Below, in pieces: positions 25,711 to 34,059 of a DNA stretch of 64,000 nt. Where the stretch lies: NCBI RefSeq assembly GCF_028716865.1, contig NZ_JAQUOY010000014.1:1-64000 (forward strand), in the 5' to 3' direction. Each line of letters starts with the position of its first letter. The stretch's first letter is position 1. The translations under genes and the position numbers were made by a program. The notes beneath the pieces were generated by a model. It did not search any database and was not told the DNA's origin. It saw only the letters and a program-made list of their open reading frames with translations. Source of the DNA: Candidatus Methylomirabilis sp. GTDB taxonomy: Bacteria > Methylomirabilota > Methylomirabilia > Methylomirabilales > Methylomirabilaceae.

Positions 25711-28275
25711 GTGCATACCTGGTCGATCATGCGGCTCACCGTCCTTCGCCATCTCTGGACGAACCCTGTCAGGGTGCTGGTAACCGTGACGGGCGTCGCC
25801 ATTGGTGTCGCCACCTTTACCGCAATCCAGGCAACCAACGAGAGCGTCCTGCGCTCGTTTATGCGGGCGATCGATCTGGTGGCAGGTCGGGCCACGCTTG
25901 AGATTTCAGGCGGTGAGCCGGGAATCGACGAGTGGCTTCTGCCGGCCGTGCAACGGGTGGACGGGGTGTCGGCGGCCGCGCCGATCATGCAAACGGTGGC
26001 TTCCGTCGCTGATCGGCCGGGCGAAGCCCTTCTGTTGATGGGGGTTGATCTGTTTGCCGAAGATCCGTTTCGAGAATACCGGCTGGCTGATAGCGTTCGT
26101 CCGCCGGGGATTGAGGAGTTGCTCAGCACAGACGCGATCTTTGTGACTGCGGCATTCGCAGAGGCACATGGACTACAAAAAGGTGGAAGCCTGACCCTCT
26201 TGGTCGGATCGAAGCGGCAGCGGTTTACCATCAAGGGACTACTGACCCCACAGGGGCCGGCCCGTGCCTTCGACGGCAACATCGCGATCTTGGACATCGC
26301 CGCCGCTCAGGTGGCGTTCGGTAAGTTCGGACGACTCGATCGGATCGATCTGGTAACGGATGAGCGGGTCCCGCTGGATGAGATCAGTGCGCGCCTTGCG
26401 ACACTCCTTCCCCCGCACCTGACTGTCCAGCGACCGGATCGCCGGAGCCACCAAGTAGAGAAGATGCTCAGGGCGTTTCGTCTCAACTTGACCGCCCTGA
26501 GCGCGATCGCACTGCTGGTTAGTCTCTTCCTGGTTTATAATGCCGTCTCCCTTTCGGTCCTGGAGCGGCGACGTCAGATCGGAGTCCTCCGCTCACTCGG
26601 GCTCACGCGCCGTGCAGTGGCCGCGCTCTTTGCCGCGGAAGGGATGGCGCTGGGGCTCCTGGGCTCGCTGCTTGGAATCGGCGGCGGGCTGCTGCTTGGC
26701 GGGGCGCTCCTACAGAGCGTCTCAAGAACGGTCTCGACCCTCTATGCCTACCTCCGGGTGGAAGAGATCGAGGCTAGTCCGGGCCTTCTGCTTATGGCGC
26801 TGGGGTTAGGAAGCGTCGGTGCGCTGCTCGCCGCCATCGCGCCTGCCTTTGTGGCAAGCCGGATCGCGCCGAAAGACGCCATGCACCTCGGTTCCTTTGA
26901 GAGGACCTGGATGCGCCGCTCCCCGCTCGTGCTCCTGTGCGGCCTCCTGCTGCTCACTGCCTCGTTCCTATTGACTCGCCCGGGTCCGGTTGGCGGCGTT
27001 CCCCTTTTCGGCTATCTCTCCTTGGCCTGCCTCGTCTTCGGGGTTGCCTGTTTCACCCCCCATCTCTTACGCCTCATCGGGGCGGGCATCCATGCTCTCT
27101 GCGGAGGGAGGCGGGCGCCACTACTCACACTTGCCGCCGGCAATCTCTCATCGCAGGTCGGGCGGAGCGCGGTCGCGGTCGCCGCCATGATGACCGCCCT
27201 TGCGATGCTGGTTGGGCTGACCCTGATGATCGGCAGCTTCCGGCGGACGGTGGAGCTGTGGGTGGAGCAGACGATCAGGGCCGATCTCATGGTGTCGCCG
27301 GCGGCCCGCTTCGTCAAGGGAAGTCAGGCAACGCTTCCCGACACCTTCATCGAAGGCGCCGCTCGAATCCCAGGGATCGCTGCCCTTGACCCGTTCATCG
27401 GCCAGCGTATCGAGCTGTTGGGGCAGGAGGGGCTGCTCGCGGCGGGTGACTTCGAGGTGGTGGCGCGATACGGCAAGCTCCTGTTCAGGAGGGGGGAGTC
27501 GGCCACGATCCTTCAGCGCGCAAAGGCTGAGGGTGGGGTCATCATCTCAGAGAGTCTCGCGCTGTCCAGAGGACTCACCGAGGGGGACCGATTGCCTCTT
27601 TCTCTCCCTTCAGGCCGGGTCGAGCCTCCGATCATCGGTGTCTTCTATGACTACTCAACCGATGGCGGCAAGGTAGTGATGGATCGGAGCCTCTGGACGA
27701 AAACGGGGGGCGGGCACGGAGCCGACATCCTGGCGATCTATCTGCAGTCGGGCGCCGACGAGGCCGCGGTGCGGCAGCGGCTTCAGGCGATGGCGGGCGA
27801 GGATGGCGCAATCGCGCTCAACTCGAATCGAGCGCTGAAGGCCAGGGTCCTGGAGATCTTTGACAACACCTTTGCGGTAGCGCGCGCCCTGGAGCTGATC
27901 GCGATCCTGGTTGGCGTGCTCGGGATCTTCAACGTGTTGTGGGCCTCGGTCATGAGTCGCCAGCGAGAGATCGGCGTCCTACGGTCAGTCGGAGCGACGA
28001 GGACACAGATTGCCCGGATCGTCCTGGGTGAAGCGGGGCTCCTTGGCCTGTTAGCCGATCTGCTTGGCCTGCTTGCCGGCATCGCGCTGTCGCTGATCCT
28101 GATCCACGTCATCAACAAGCAGTCATTTGGCTGGACCATTCAGTTTCAGTTCTCCTGGTGGGTCGTCATGAAGTCGTCGATCATCGCGTTCGGCGCGGCC
28201 CTGCTGGCCGGCTACCTGCCCGCACGGCGAGCGGCCCGCATGAACGTCGCTGCAGCGGTGGTATATGAGGGTTAA
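25711..28275 (+). CDS. FtsX/MacB-type ABC permease, double-length
   Basis: The 854-residue protein starts with GTG. It has two FtsX-like modules: an N-terminal membrane helix, a large periplasmic region (about residues 45-240), three helices near 265-400, a second pair around 415-525, another periplasmic part and three C-terminal helices. Repeated RRRQIGVLRSLGLTRRAV and RQREIGVLRSVGATRTQIAR mark the cytoplasmic coupling loops of the two halves. The size fits the long permeases that work with a LolD-like ATPase and an AttH-like partner. The last codons overlap the next gene's start. Confidence 0.85.
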   Translation: MHTWSIMRLTVLRHLWTNPVRVLVTVTGVAIGVATFTAIQATNESVLRSFMRAIDLVAGRATLEISGGEPGIDEWLLPAVQRVDGVSAAAPIMQTVASVADRPGEALLLMGVDLFAEDPFREYRLADSVRPPGIEELLSTDAIFVTAAFAEAHGLQKGGSLTLLVGSKRQRFTIKGLLTPQGPARAFDGNIAILDIAAAQVAFGKFGRLDRIDLVTDERVPLDEISARLATLLPPHLTVQRPDRRSHQVEKMLRAFRLNLTALSAIALLVSLFLVYNAVSLSVLERRRQIGVLRSLGLTRRAVAALFAAEGMALGLLGSLLGIGGGLLLGGALLQSVSRTVSTLYAYLRVEEIEASPGLLLMALGLGSVGALLAAIAPAFVASRIAPKDAMHLGSFERTWMRRSPLVLLCGLLLLTASFLLTRPGPVGGVPLFGYLSLACLVFGVACFTPHLLRLIGAGIHALCGGRRAPLLTLAAGNLSSQVGRSAVAVAAMMTALAMLVGLTLMIGSFRRTVELWVEQTIRADLMVSPAARFVKGSQATLPDTFIEGAARIPGIAALDPFIGQRIELLGQEGLLAAGDFEVVARYGKLLFRRGESATILQRAKAEGGVIISESLALSRGLTEGDRLPLSLPSGRVEPPIIGVFYDYSTDGGKVVMDRSLWTKTGGGHGADILAIYLQSGADEAAVRQRLQAMAGEDGAIALNSNRALKARVLEIFDNTFAVARALELIAILVGVLGIFNVLWASVMSRQREIGVLRSVGATRTQIARIVLGEAGLLGLLADLLGLLAGIALSLILIHVINKQSFGWTIQFQFSWWVVMKSSIIAFGAALLAGYLPARRAARMNVAAAVVYEG

Positions 28276-29374
28276 GGGGTTCAATGTCTGGACAGTGGCG
28301 CTCCTCTGCCTCCTCATCGGGACTGTGGCGCCGATAGAGGCGGCCTTCCGGCAGGCGCTTCCCGGTTATCGATTCGCCTTTCCGCGGGACCACGCCTCAC
28401 ATCCCGACTTCAAGACCGAGTGGTGGTACTATTCCGGCCATTTGCAGACTGCGGACGGCCAGCGGTTCGGCTACCAACTGACCTTCTTCCGCGTCGGGGT
28501 CGATCCTGCGCTGCGGGGCGATAGCCGATCACGCTGGGCGGTTTCCGACCTGCACCTGGCCCACTTTGCCATCTCGGACCTCACGCACCGCCGCTTCCAA
28601 TACTGGGAACGCCGCAGCCGCGGCGCCCTGGACTCGGCCGGCGCCTTGACGAAAGAGTTCAAGGTCTGGAACGGCTCGTGGGAAGCCAGTGGAGACGGGC
28701 AGGTCCAGCGTGTGACCGCTCACGTTCCAGGATATGCGATCAATCTCACCCTGACCCAGACGAAACCGCCAGCAATCCACGGCAGTAACGGCGTGAGCCA
28801 AAAGGCGGCGGGGCTGGGCCATGCCTCCCACTACTACTCGCTTACCAGGATGGCCGTCGAAGGAACCTTGACCGTCGCCGAGAAGCGGCAGGCTGTGGCC
28901 GGCTCAGCTTGGATGGATCACGAATTCGGGAGCAGCCAATTGACCGCATCGCAAGTCGGCTGGGATTGGTTCGCGATCCAGCTTACGGATGGCGTCGAGT
29001 TGATGCTGTATCAACTCCGCCTAACGGATGGCCGACCCGACCCCTGCTCTAGCGGCAGCCTGATCCATCCGGATGGACGCATTGAGCATCTGCCCTTGAG
29101 CGCCTTCCAACTCACGCCACAAGAGGTCTGGCAGAGCCCGAAGAGCGGTGGCCGATATCCGATCCGGTGGCGGATCCAGGTCCCCAGTCGCCGCCTCGAC
29201 CTGTCTGTGCGGGCGGCGTTTCCCGATCAGGAGCTGGACACGAGAGGCAGCACCCTCGTGACCTACTGGGAGGGGTCGGTGTCAGTCGTGGGGACTGCGG
29301 GTAACCGACCGATCACCGGCGTAGGCTACCTCGAAATGACCGGTTACGCCGAGCCCTTCCGCCAGCCGCTCTAA
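28265..29374 (+). CDS. AttH/CrtC-like lipocalin-domain protein
   Basis: The 369-residue protein has an N-terminal hydrophobic signal (VALLCLLIGTVAPIEA). The AttH/carotenoid 1,2-hydratase-like fold then shows FKTEWWYYSGHLQTADGQRF, GYQLTFFRVG, WMDHEFGSSQ and WDWFAIQL. Members commonly follow an ABC ATPase-permease pair and may bind or present a lipophilic substrate in the periplasm. The ATG lies inside the end of the permease gene, which suggests coupling. The exact substrate is unknown. CrtC-like hydratase activity is not expected without carotenoid genes nearby. Confidence 0.8.
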   Translation: MRVKGFNVWTVALLCLLIGTVAPIEAAFRQALPGYRFAFPRDHASHPDFKTEWWYYSGHLQTADGQRFGYQLTFFRVGVDPALRGDSRSRWAVSDLHLAHFAISDLTHRRFQYWERRSRGALDSAGALTKEFKVWNGSWEASGDGQVQRVTAHVPGYAINLTLTQTKPPAIHGSNGVSQKAAGLGHASHYYSLTRMAVEGTLTVAEKRQAVAGSAWMDHEFGSSQLTASQVGWDWFAIQLTDGVELMLYQLRLTDGRPDPCSSGSLIHPDGRIEHLPLSAFQLTPQEVWQSPKSGGRYPIRWRIQVPSRRLDLSVRAAFPDQELDTRGSTLVTYWEGSVSVVGTAGNRPITGVGYLEMTGYAEPFRQPL

Positions 29375-29393
29375 TGGGGAAGGAGCGACTGCC

Positions 29394-29765
29394 CTATCTC
29401 GGTCGGCCGGTTCGGGACCAGAAGCTGGTCAGCGCCACGGCGAGTCCGGAGTTCTGCATTCCAACCTCGATGGCAATCGTTCGGCAGATGGTAGGATCGA
29501 GGCCGAGCGCTTTCGGCACAACATACCCGCCAGCCAGCCCCAGGAGATTATGCAGGACTACGACGATGATGATGGGTAGAGCGAGGGCGGAAAGCTGCGG
29601 CTGATTCAGCGCGACAACAATGATGCCGATAATGAACATGACGACTCCCAACAGTGGCACGATCGCCCACGTGAGTGGGATCAGCGGCGCGGGATAGACG
29701 ACAGCGGTGGCCGAGATGAGCACCGCCCAGAGCGGGAAGAGTCCGGCAATACGATCTATTCGGGT
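29394..29765 (-). pseudogene. bile acid:sodium symporter family remnant
   Basis: The frame reads RIDRIAGLFPLWAVLISATA, resembling the N terminus of BASS-family transporters. It then joins almost directly to a late segment (ALGLDPTICRTIAIEVGMQN, SGLAVAL) that normally lies some 150-200 residues downstream. The end is cut off soon after. An in-frame TGA lies at 29766-29768 and no start codon is evident. The gene thus appears to have lost its middle and its C terminus and is not functional. Confidence 0.6.
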
Positions 29766-29879
29766 TCACACCGTTACTTCGTGTGCAACCCTGGTTAAAC
29801 CTTCTCTCGCTACAGCTTTTCTGATAGGGTAACGTAACGCGAACACAGATCAACCCCTCTCTCAAGAAAGGAGTAACGT

Positions 29880-30188
29880 ATGGAACGCACTCTCCGAATT
29901 CTCTTTCCCGGCTTCGTCCTTGGTTTCCTGGTAGCCCTACCGGTCCTTGCAGGCGCCGGACCGATCGCGGAGCGGCAGGAACGGCAGCAGGATCGCATCG
30001 CTGAAGGGATCGCGAGCGGCTCACTCAATCCCAAAGAGGCTACACGCCTCGAAGCCGAACAGACCAAGATCGAGGCCGAGAAGCGGGCCTTCTTGCGGGA
30101 TGGGAAACTCGGACCTCGTGAGCGGGCCAAGCTTCGACGAGACCAGAACCGCGCGTCCCGTCACATTTACAAGGAAAAGCATGACTGA
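29880..30188 (+). CDS. small secreted charged protein
   Basis: The 102-residue protein has a clear signal peptide (residues 1-25, ending VLAGAG). The mature part is rich in Arg, Glu and Lys and predicted helical (RIAEGIASGSLNPKEATRLE). Proteins with this RIxxGxxSGxLxxxEAxxLE pattern are common hypotheticals in environmental Gram-negatives and have no assigned function that I know. The start is supported by AAGAAAGGAG seven bases upstream. The 3' end overlaps a decayed frame on the other strand. Confidence 0.75.
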   Translation: MERTLRILFPGFVLGFLVALPVLAGAGPIAERQERQQDRIAEGIASGSLNPKEATRLEAEQTKIEAEKRAFLRDGKLGPRERAKLRRDQNRASRHIYKEKHD

Positions 30189-30189
30189 G

Positions 30190-30587
30190 TTGTTCCGTCT
30201 TATGATCTCATCCCGGAAATAGATCCGCTTTCCCGTAACGAGGTCGGTCTTCTTCTCCGGCACGTCAGCAAGAGCCACATTGAAGACCTGCCCATCATAG
30301 GCCGGGTCGATCATCACGTAGTCCACCATCGCCCGCCGGTCATCGATCTTTAGCTTGAGAATCCCCGTCTGCTGTTCGAGGCGTTCGATGATCGTCGGCG
30401 AGATGCAGTCTCCGATCTGCACCACTATCCTGTCCCCCTTGCGGGTGACCTTGACCTCCGCCGTGGCTGGCTCGTGCCGGATAAATCTGCCGTATTTGAG
30501 GTCGGGTCTGGTTTCCAGTTCTTTCTTGAGTTCCTCCAGATCCAGCGGCGACCGAGCCCTTGCGCTACTACCGCCACCGTGCCGGAT
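30190..30587 (-). pseudogene. decayed gene fragment, possibly from a DNA methyltransferase C terminus
   Basis: An open minus-strand frame without a plausible start encodes LEELKKELETRPDLKYGRFI, EVKVTRKGDRIVVQIGDC, SPTIIERLEQQTGILKLKID and DYVMIDPAYDGQVFNVALAD. It looks like the tail of a conserved protein and loses resemblance near 30230. I associate it loosely with C-terminal parts of adenine-specific methyltransferases, but the family is not firmly recognised. An upstream stop at 30588-30590 and the overlap with the small secreted protein show that it is not intact. Confidence 0.45.
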
Positions 30588-30648
30588 TCAGGTTGAATTA
30601 ATTGACTGTTGGCGCTATCTATTATCCTAAGGCATCATCCTATGCGCA

Positions 30649-31461
30649 TTAGGTCGTAGGCGTTGGCTCGTCCAACCCAATCGACCGTTCAGGTGAAAAC
30701 GGCCTAAACGCATACAAGAACTGCCTGGTGATACTCCCTACCGGATAGGCATGATCGGCTACACCGCACTCGCCCGGTTCGTCTCGCGTGAGATAGGCCG
30801 TTCCGAAGATCCAGTCGAAGATGGAGAAGTTGTTGCCAAAGTTGCAGATCTGATATCGATGGAGGCGCGAATGATGCCAGCGGTGCATTTCGGGACCGAC
30901 GAAGAGGTAGATTAGGAATCCGATCCGAAGGTTCAGGTTCGAATGGATGAACATGCCGAAAAAGGCGTCTACGGAGGCCCAGATCAGCATGGCATGGTCA
31001 GAAACGCCCAACACTAAGAGTGGCAGGAGGTAGATGGTGCGGTCGAGCAACTTCTCAACCGGGTGAAATCGCGCCGTCGATAACCAGTCCATTTCAATCG
31101 AACTGTGGTGAGTCTCGTGCAGACGCCACCACCACGTGTAGCGATGCTTCAAGCGATGCAGCACATAGAAGAGAAAATCGAGCACGAAGAGCAAGACGAG
31201 TGCCTGCACCCAGATCGGTTGATCGCTGAGTACATTCATCGTGTAATCAGGTAACGTCTGGTGGGCAGCGTAGGATAAACTGACTGCCAACGTGCCATTG
31301 ATGACGATTCGCATGAGATAATAGATTGGGATATAGAATAGGTCGGCGAGGATGCCTTGCCGGAATATCGGTTGAGGTCGAAGCGGAGCCAGGCGCTCGG
31401 CGAGAAAGAACACGAAGGCCATTGCAGTAAAAATGAGAAGCAGCATCTGCGTCACCTCCAC
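30649..31461 (-). CDS. fatty acid hydroxylase/sterol desaturase family membrane protein
   Basis: The 270-residue integral membrane protein has the three histidine clusters of the di-iron hydroxylase family: HRLKHR, HETHHS and HRWHHSR. Several hydrophobic helices lie around residues 5-30, 45-65 and 80-105. Members introduce hydroxyl groups or double bonds into lipids, including sphingolipid C4 or fatty-acid C2 hydroxylation in eukaryotes. The gene is 20 kb away from the ceramide operon, so a link is only speculative. The enzyme requires oxygen, which implies that the host can meet O2. Confidence 0.82.
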   Translation of the reverse strand: MEVTQMLLLIFTAMAFVFFLAERLAPLRPQPIFRQGILADLFYIPIYYLMRIVINGTLAVSLSYAAHQTLPDYTMNVLSDQPIWVQALVLLFVLDFLFYVLHRLKHRYTWWWRLHETHHSSIEMDWLSTARFHPVEKLLDRTIYLLPLLVLGVSDHAMLIWASVDAFFGMFIHSNLNLRIGFLIYLFVGPEMHRWHHSRLHRYQICNFGNNFSIFDWIFGTAYLTRDEPGECGVADHAYPVGSITRQFLYAFRPFSPERSIGLDEPTPTT

Positions 31462-31674
31462 CTGTGCGTGGTGGCCAATGTACTACGACTCTTAGATCGC
31501 CGCAACAGGAAACACGCAGCGGAGGGAGTCTCATCGCCAATAGGGATTTGTCATAGTGACAATCTGCCAGAAGACCGTGAGGTGTTAAACGGAAACGGTA
31601 ACAGAGGAGTTCGATCCTATGGTACTCTTTGATCAGCCTCTTGAAGACTGCGCCGCGGCTATGGAGGTCCGAAC

Positions 31675-32739
31675 GTGAACAGGTTACAACACGGGGAGCG
31701 AGTCTCAATCGGGATTATAGGGTGCGGCCATTGGGGGCCAAATCACATCCGGGCCTTCCTGTCCCTGCCAGGGGTGTCCGTCTCCTGGGCGGTTGATCAG
31801 AGCAAGGATCGTTGCAGGAGTATTGCCGTGTCCTTCAGGCATGTTCGCGTTACGACGGACGTGCAGGAGGTTCTGAACGACGGGGGGGTTAACGCCGTCG
31901 TGATTGCTACACCAGCCGAAACTCACTGTGAGCTGGCAATCAGGGCCATCGAGGCTGGCAAGCACGTGTTATGTGAAAAACCGCTCGCATTGAGTTCGGC
32001 TGAATGTGAAAAGCTGATCGTTGCTGCGGCTGCCCGAGGCGTCGTCCTAATGGTTGGCCATGTCTTCCTGTTCAATACTGGCATCTTGAAGCTAAAAGAG
32101 ATTATCGATTCCGATGGGTTAGGGAATCTCTATTATGGCTCGGCAATCCGAACCAACCTCGGGCCCATCCGTAGCGATACCAATGTGTCCTACGACCTAG
32201 CCTCTCATGAGATTTCCATTTTTAATTTCCTCCTTGGTTCAACACCGCTTATCGTCTCAGCGCGCGGACAGGCATTCCTGAAGCCAGGCATCGAGGATGT
32301 GGCGTTCATCACCTTGACCTACCCGAAAAGCATTATCGCTGGCATTACGGTCAGTTGGCTCAATCCACAGAAGGTCCGCGAGATCACGTTAGTTGGTGAC
32401 AAGAAGATGGTGGTGTGGAACGATCTGGCGTTGAGCCCTGTGGCGATTCATGACAAAGGTACAGCACAGGAACCTTTCTACGATAGCTACGGCGAGTTCC
32501 AGCTCCTCGCACGGGAAGGCGATGTGACGATCCCGAAGATCCATACTGAAGAACCGCTTAAGCGCCAGGCCCGCTTTTTTATCGAGGCGATCAAGACGGG
32601 GACCGCAACGCTTTGCAGTGGAAAGTGTGGATTGGCAGTGATTCGGACGCTAGAGGCCATCAATGAATCAATGCTGAGAGGTGGCTCGCCTGTGGCGATC
32701 GAATCCAACAGGATCGGCGAGGGAAGGAAGACGCTGTGA
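31675..32739 (+). CDS. Gfo/Idh/MocA oxidoreductase, WlbA-like sugar dehydrogenase
   Basis: The 354-residue protein has a Rossmann fold (IGIIGCGHWGPNHIRAFLSL), the conserved GKHVLCEKPLA with the catalytic-site lysine, and a C-terminal substrate domain. It heads a set with a hexapeptide N-acetyltransferase, a GT2 and a DegT aminotransferase. This matches WlbA-WlbB-WlbC type pathways that oxidise C3 of UDP-GlcNAc-uronate and install a second acetamido group. The start is GTG with GGAGG nine bases upstream. Other sugar substrates remain possible. Confidence 0.82.
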   Translation: MNRLQHGERVSIGIIGCGHWGPNHIRAFLSLPGVSVSWAVDQSKDRCRSIAVSFRHVRVTTDVQEVLNDGGVNAVVIATPAETHCELAIRAIEAGKHVLCEKPLALSSAECEKLIVAAAARGVVLMVGHVFLFNTGILKLKEIIDSDGLGNLYYGSAIRTNLGPIRSDTNVSYDLASHEISIFNFLLGSTPLIVSARGQAFLKPGIEDVAFITLTYPKSIIAGITVSWLNPQKVREITLVGDKKMVVWNDLALSPVAIHDKGTAQEPFYDSYGEFQLLAREGDVTIPKIHTEEPLKRQARFFIEAIKTGTATLCSGKCGLAVIRTLEAINESMLRGGSPVAIESNRIGEGRKTL

Positions 32740-33314
32740 ATCGTTCAGGACTGGTTTTCATGCATAAGAAGGCACTCGTCGAGACTGATCGCATTGGGGA
32801 GGGCACACGTATCTGGGCCTTTGCGCATGTCATGTCGGATGTGACTATCGGGCGTAATTGTAACATCGGAGACCACGTGTTCATCGAATCCCACGCCACA
32901 CTTGGCGACAACGTGACAGTCAAGAACGGGGTCTCGATCTGGGAGCATGTCCACATGGCCGATAACGTCTTCGTCGGTCCAAATGTTACGCTGACAAACG
33001 ACCGCTTCCCACGGCGCAGCGAAACCGGTTACCGGGCGGAAGAGACCTGGATCGAGGAGGGGGTCACGATCGGGGCGAATGCCACCATCCTCTGCGGTAT
33101 TCGACTGGGTCGTCGAGCCTTTATTGGTGCCGGCTCGGTGGTGACGCATGATGTCGCCCCACACGCCTTAGTCTACGGCAACCCTGCGCGCCAACGTGGA
33201 TGGGTGTGCTTCTGCGGCCGATCGCTCAAATGGAATAAGGGGGAGTGCTTAAGTTGCGCGATGTGCGGCCGTCGGTACGATGTGACGGAGTCAGGTGCCA
33301 GGGAGGTAGTCTAG
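32736..33314 (+). CDS. hexapeptide-repeat N-acetyltransferase, WlbB/WbpD-like
   Basis: The 192-residue protein has a left-handed beta-helix of hexapeptide repeats (IGEGTRIWAFAHVMSDVTIG, GDHVFIESHATLGDNVTVKN) and ends in a cysteine-rich tail (CFCGRSLKW, CLSCAMCGRRYD), probably a small zinc site. It would acetylate the 3-amino group of the sugar formed by the aminotransferase in this cassette. The GTG start overlaps the preceding stop by four bases. An ATG eight codons later is the alternative start. Confidence 0.82.
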   Translation: MNRSGLVFMHKKALVETDRIGEGTRIWAFAHVMSDVTIGRNCNIGDHVFIESHATLGDNVTVKNGVSIWEHVHMADNVFVGPNVTLTNDRFPRRSETGYRAEETWIEEGVTIGANATILCGIRLGRRAFIGAGSVVTHDVAPHALVYGNPARQRGWVCFCGRSLKWNKGECLSCAMCGRRYDVTESGAREVV

Positions 33315-33319
33315 TCACG

Positions 33320-34057
33320 ATGGCGCGCTCAAGGCTAATCGGAGACGCTCGCATTGTGGCCATCCCGATTGCGTTTAATGAAGAGTACGCGATCGGGCGT
33401 GTGCTCGACCGCTTTGTAGGCACAGAGGGGGTAGATGTTGCGGTGGTCGATGACGGGTCAACCGACCGCACGCCAGTTATTATCGGCGAGAGAGGAGTGA
33501 CCCTCATCCAGCGAGCCAAGTGCGGTGGAGCCGGCGCGGCGATCCGTACGGCCTACGTCTGGGCGCGAAACCAGGGCTATGAGATCTGTGTGATCATGTC
33601 CGGTAACGATAAGGACCGCCCCTGTGAAATCCACCGCTTGGTCAATCCGATTCTGAGTGGTAAAGCGGACCTTGTGCAGGGGTCCCGCTACCTTACCGAC
33701 GGAACCCACGCCAATATGCCGCTTCATCGCCGGATTGCATCGGGATATATCCATCCCTTGGTGTTTTCACTAGTGGTGGGGCGCCGGATGACGGACACGA
33801 CGAACGGATACCGTGCGGTGCGACTGTCGATGCTAGCTGACCCTAGAATCGATCTCGACCAACCCTGGCTCGAAAAATATGAGCTCGAGCCCTATCTGCT
33901 CTTCAAAGCGATCCGACTTGGGTATGCGGTGCGTGAAGTGCCGGTGACGAAGATCTATCCGCCCCCTCCCATGCGCTACACGAAGATGACACCCGTAGCC
34001 GACTGGTGGAGTATTCTGCGCCCGATCATCATCCTCGGGCTGGGCCTCAAGAGGTAG
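33320..34057 (+). CDS. GT2 family dolichyl-phosphate-mannose-synthase-like glycosyltransferase
   Basis: The ATG at 33320, six bases past the previous stop and preceded by GGGAGG, gives a 245-residue GT-A enzyme. It has VAIPIAFNEEYAIGRVLDRF, then VAVVDDGSTDRTP, GGAGAAIRTAY and QGSRYL. The C-terminal part lacks the membrane helices of full dolichol-phosphate-mannose synthases. It may transfer the amino sugar made by its neighbours or make a polyprenyl-phosphate sugar. The cassette position between WlbB- and WlbC-like genes is unusual for biosynthesis alone and suggests coupled synthesis and transfer. Confidence 0.8.
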   Translation: MARSRLIGDARIVAIPIAFNEEYAIGRVLDRFVGTEGVDVAVVDDGSTDRTPVIIGERGVTLIQRAKCGGAGAAIRTAYVWARNQGYEICVIMSGNDKDRPCEIHRLVNPILSGKADLVQGSRYLTDGTHANMPLHRRIASGYIHPLVFSLVVGRRMTDTTNGYRAVRLSMLADPRIDLDQPWLEKYELEPYLLFKAIRLGYAVREVPVTKIYPPPPMRYTKMTPVADWWSILRPIIILGLGLKR

Positions 34058-34059
34058 AG

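Noticed and set aside
31600-31630. A T-loop-like GGAGTTCGATCCTATGG that might belong to a tRNA
   Set aside because: No acceptor stem, D arm or anticodon arm could be fitted around it.
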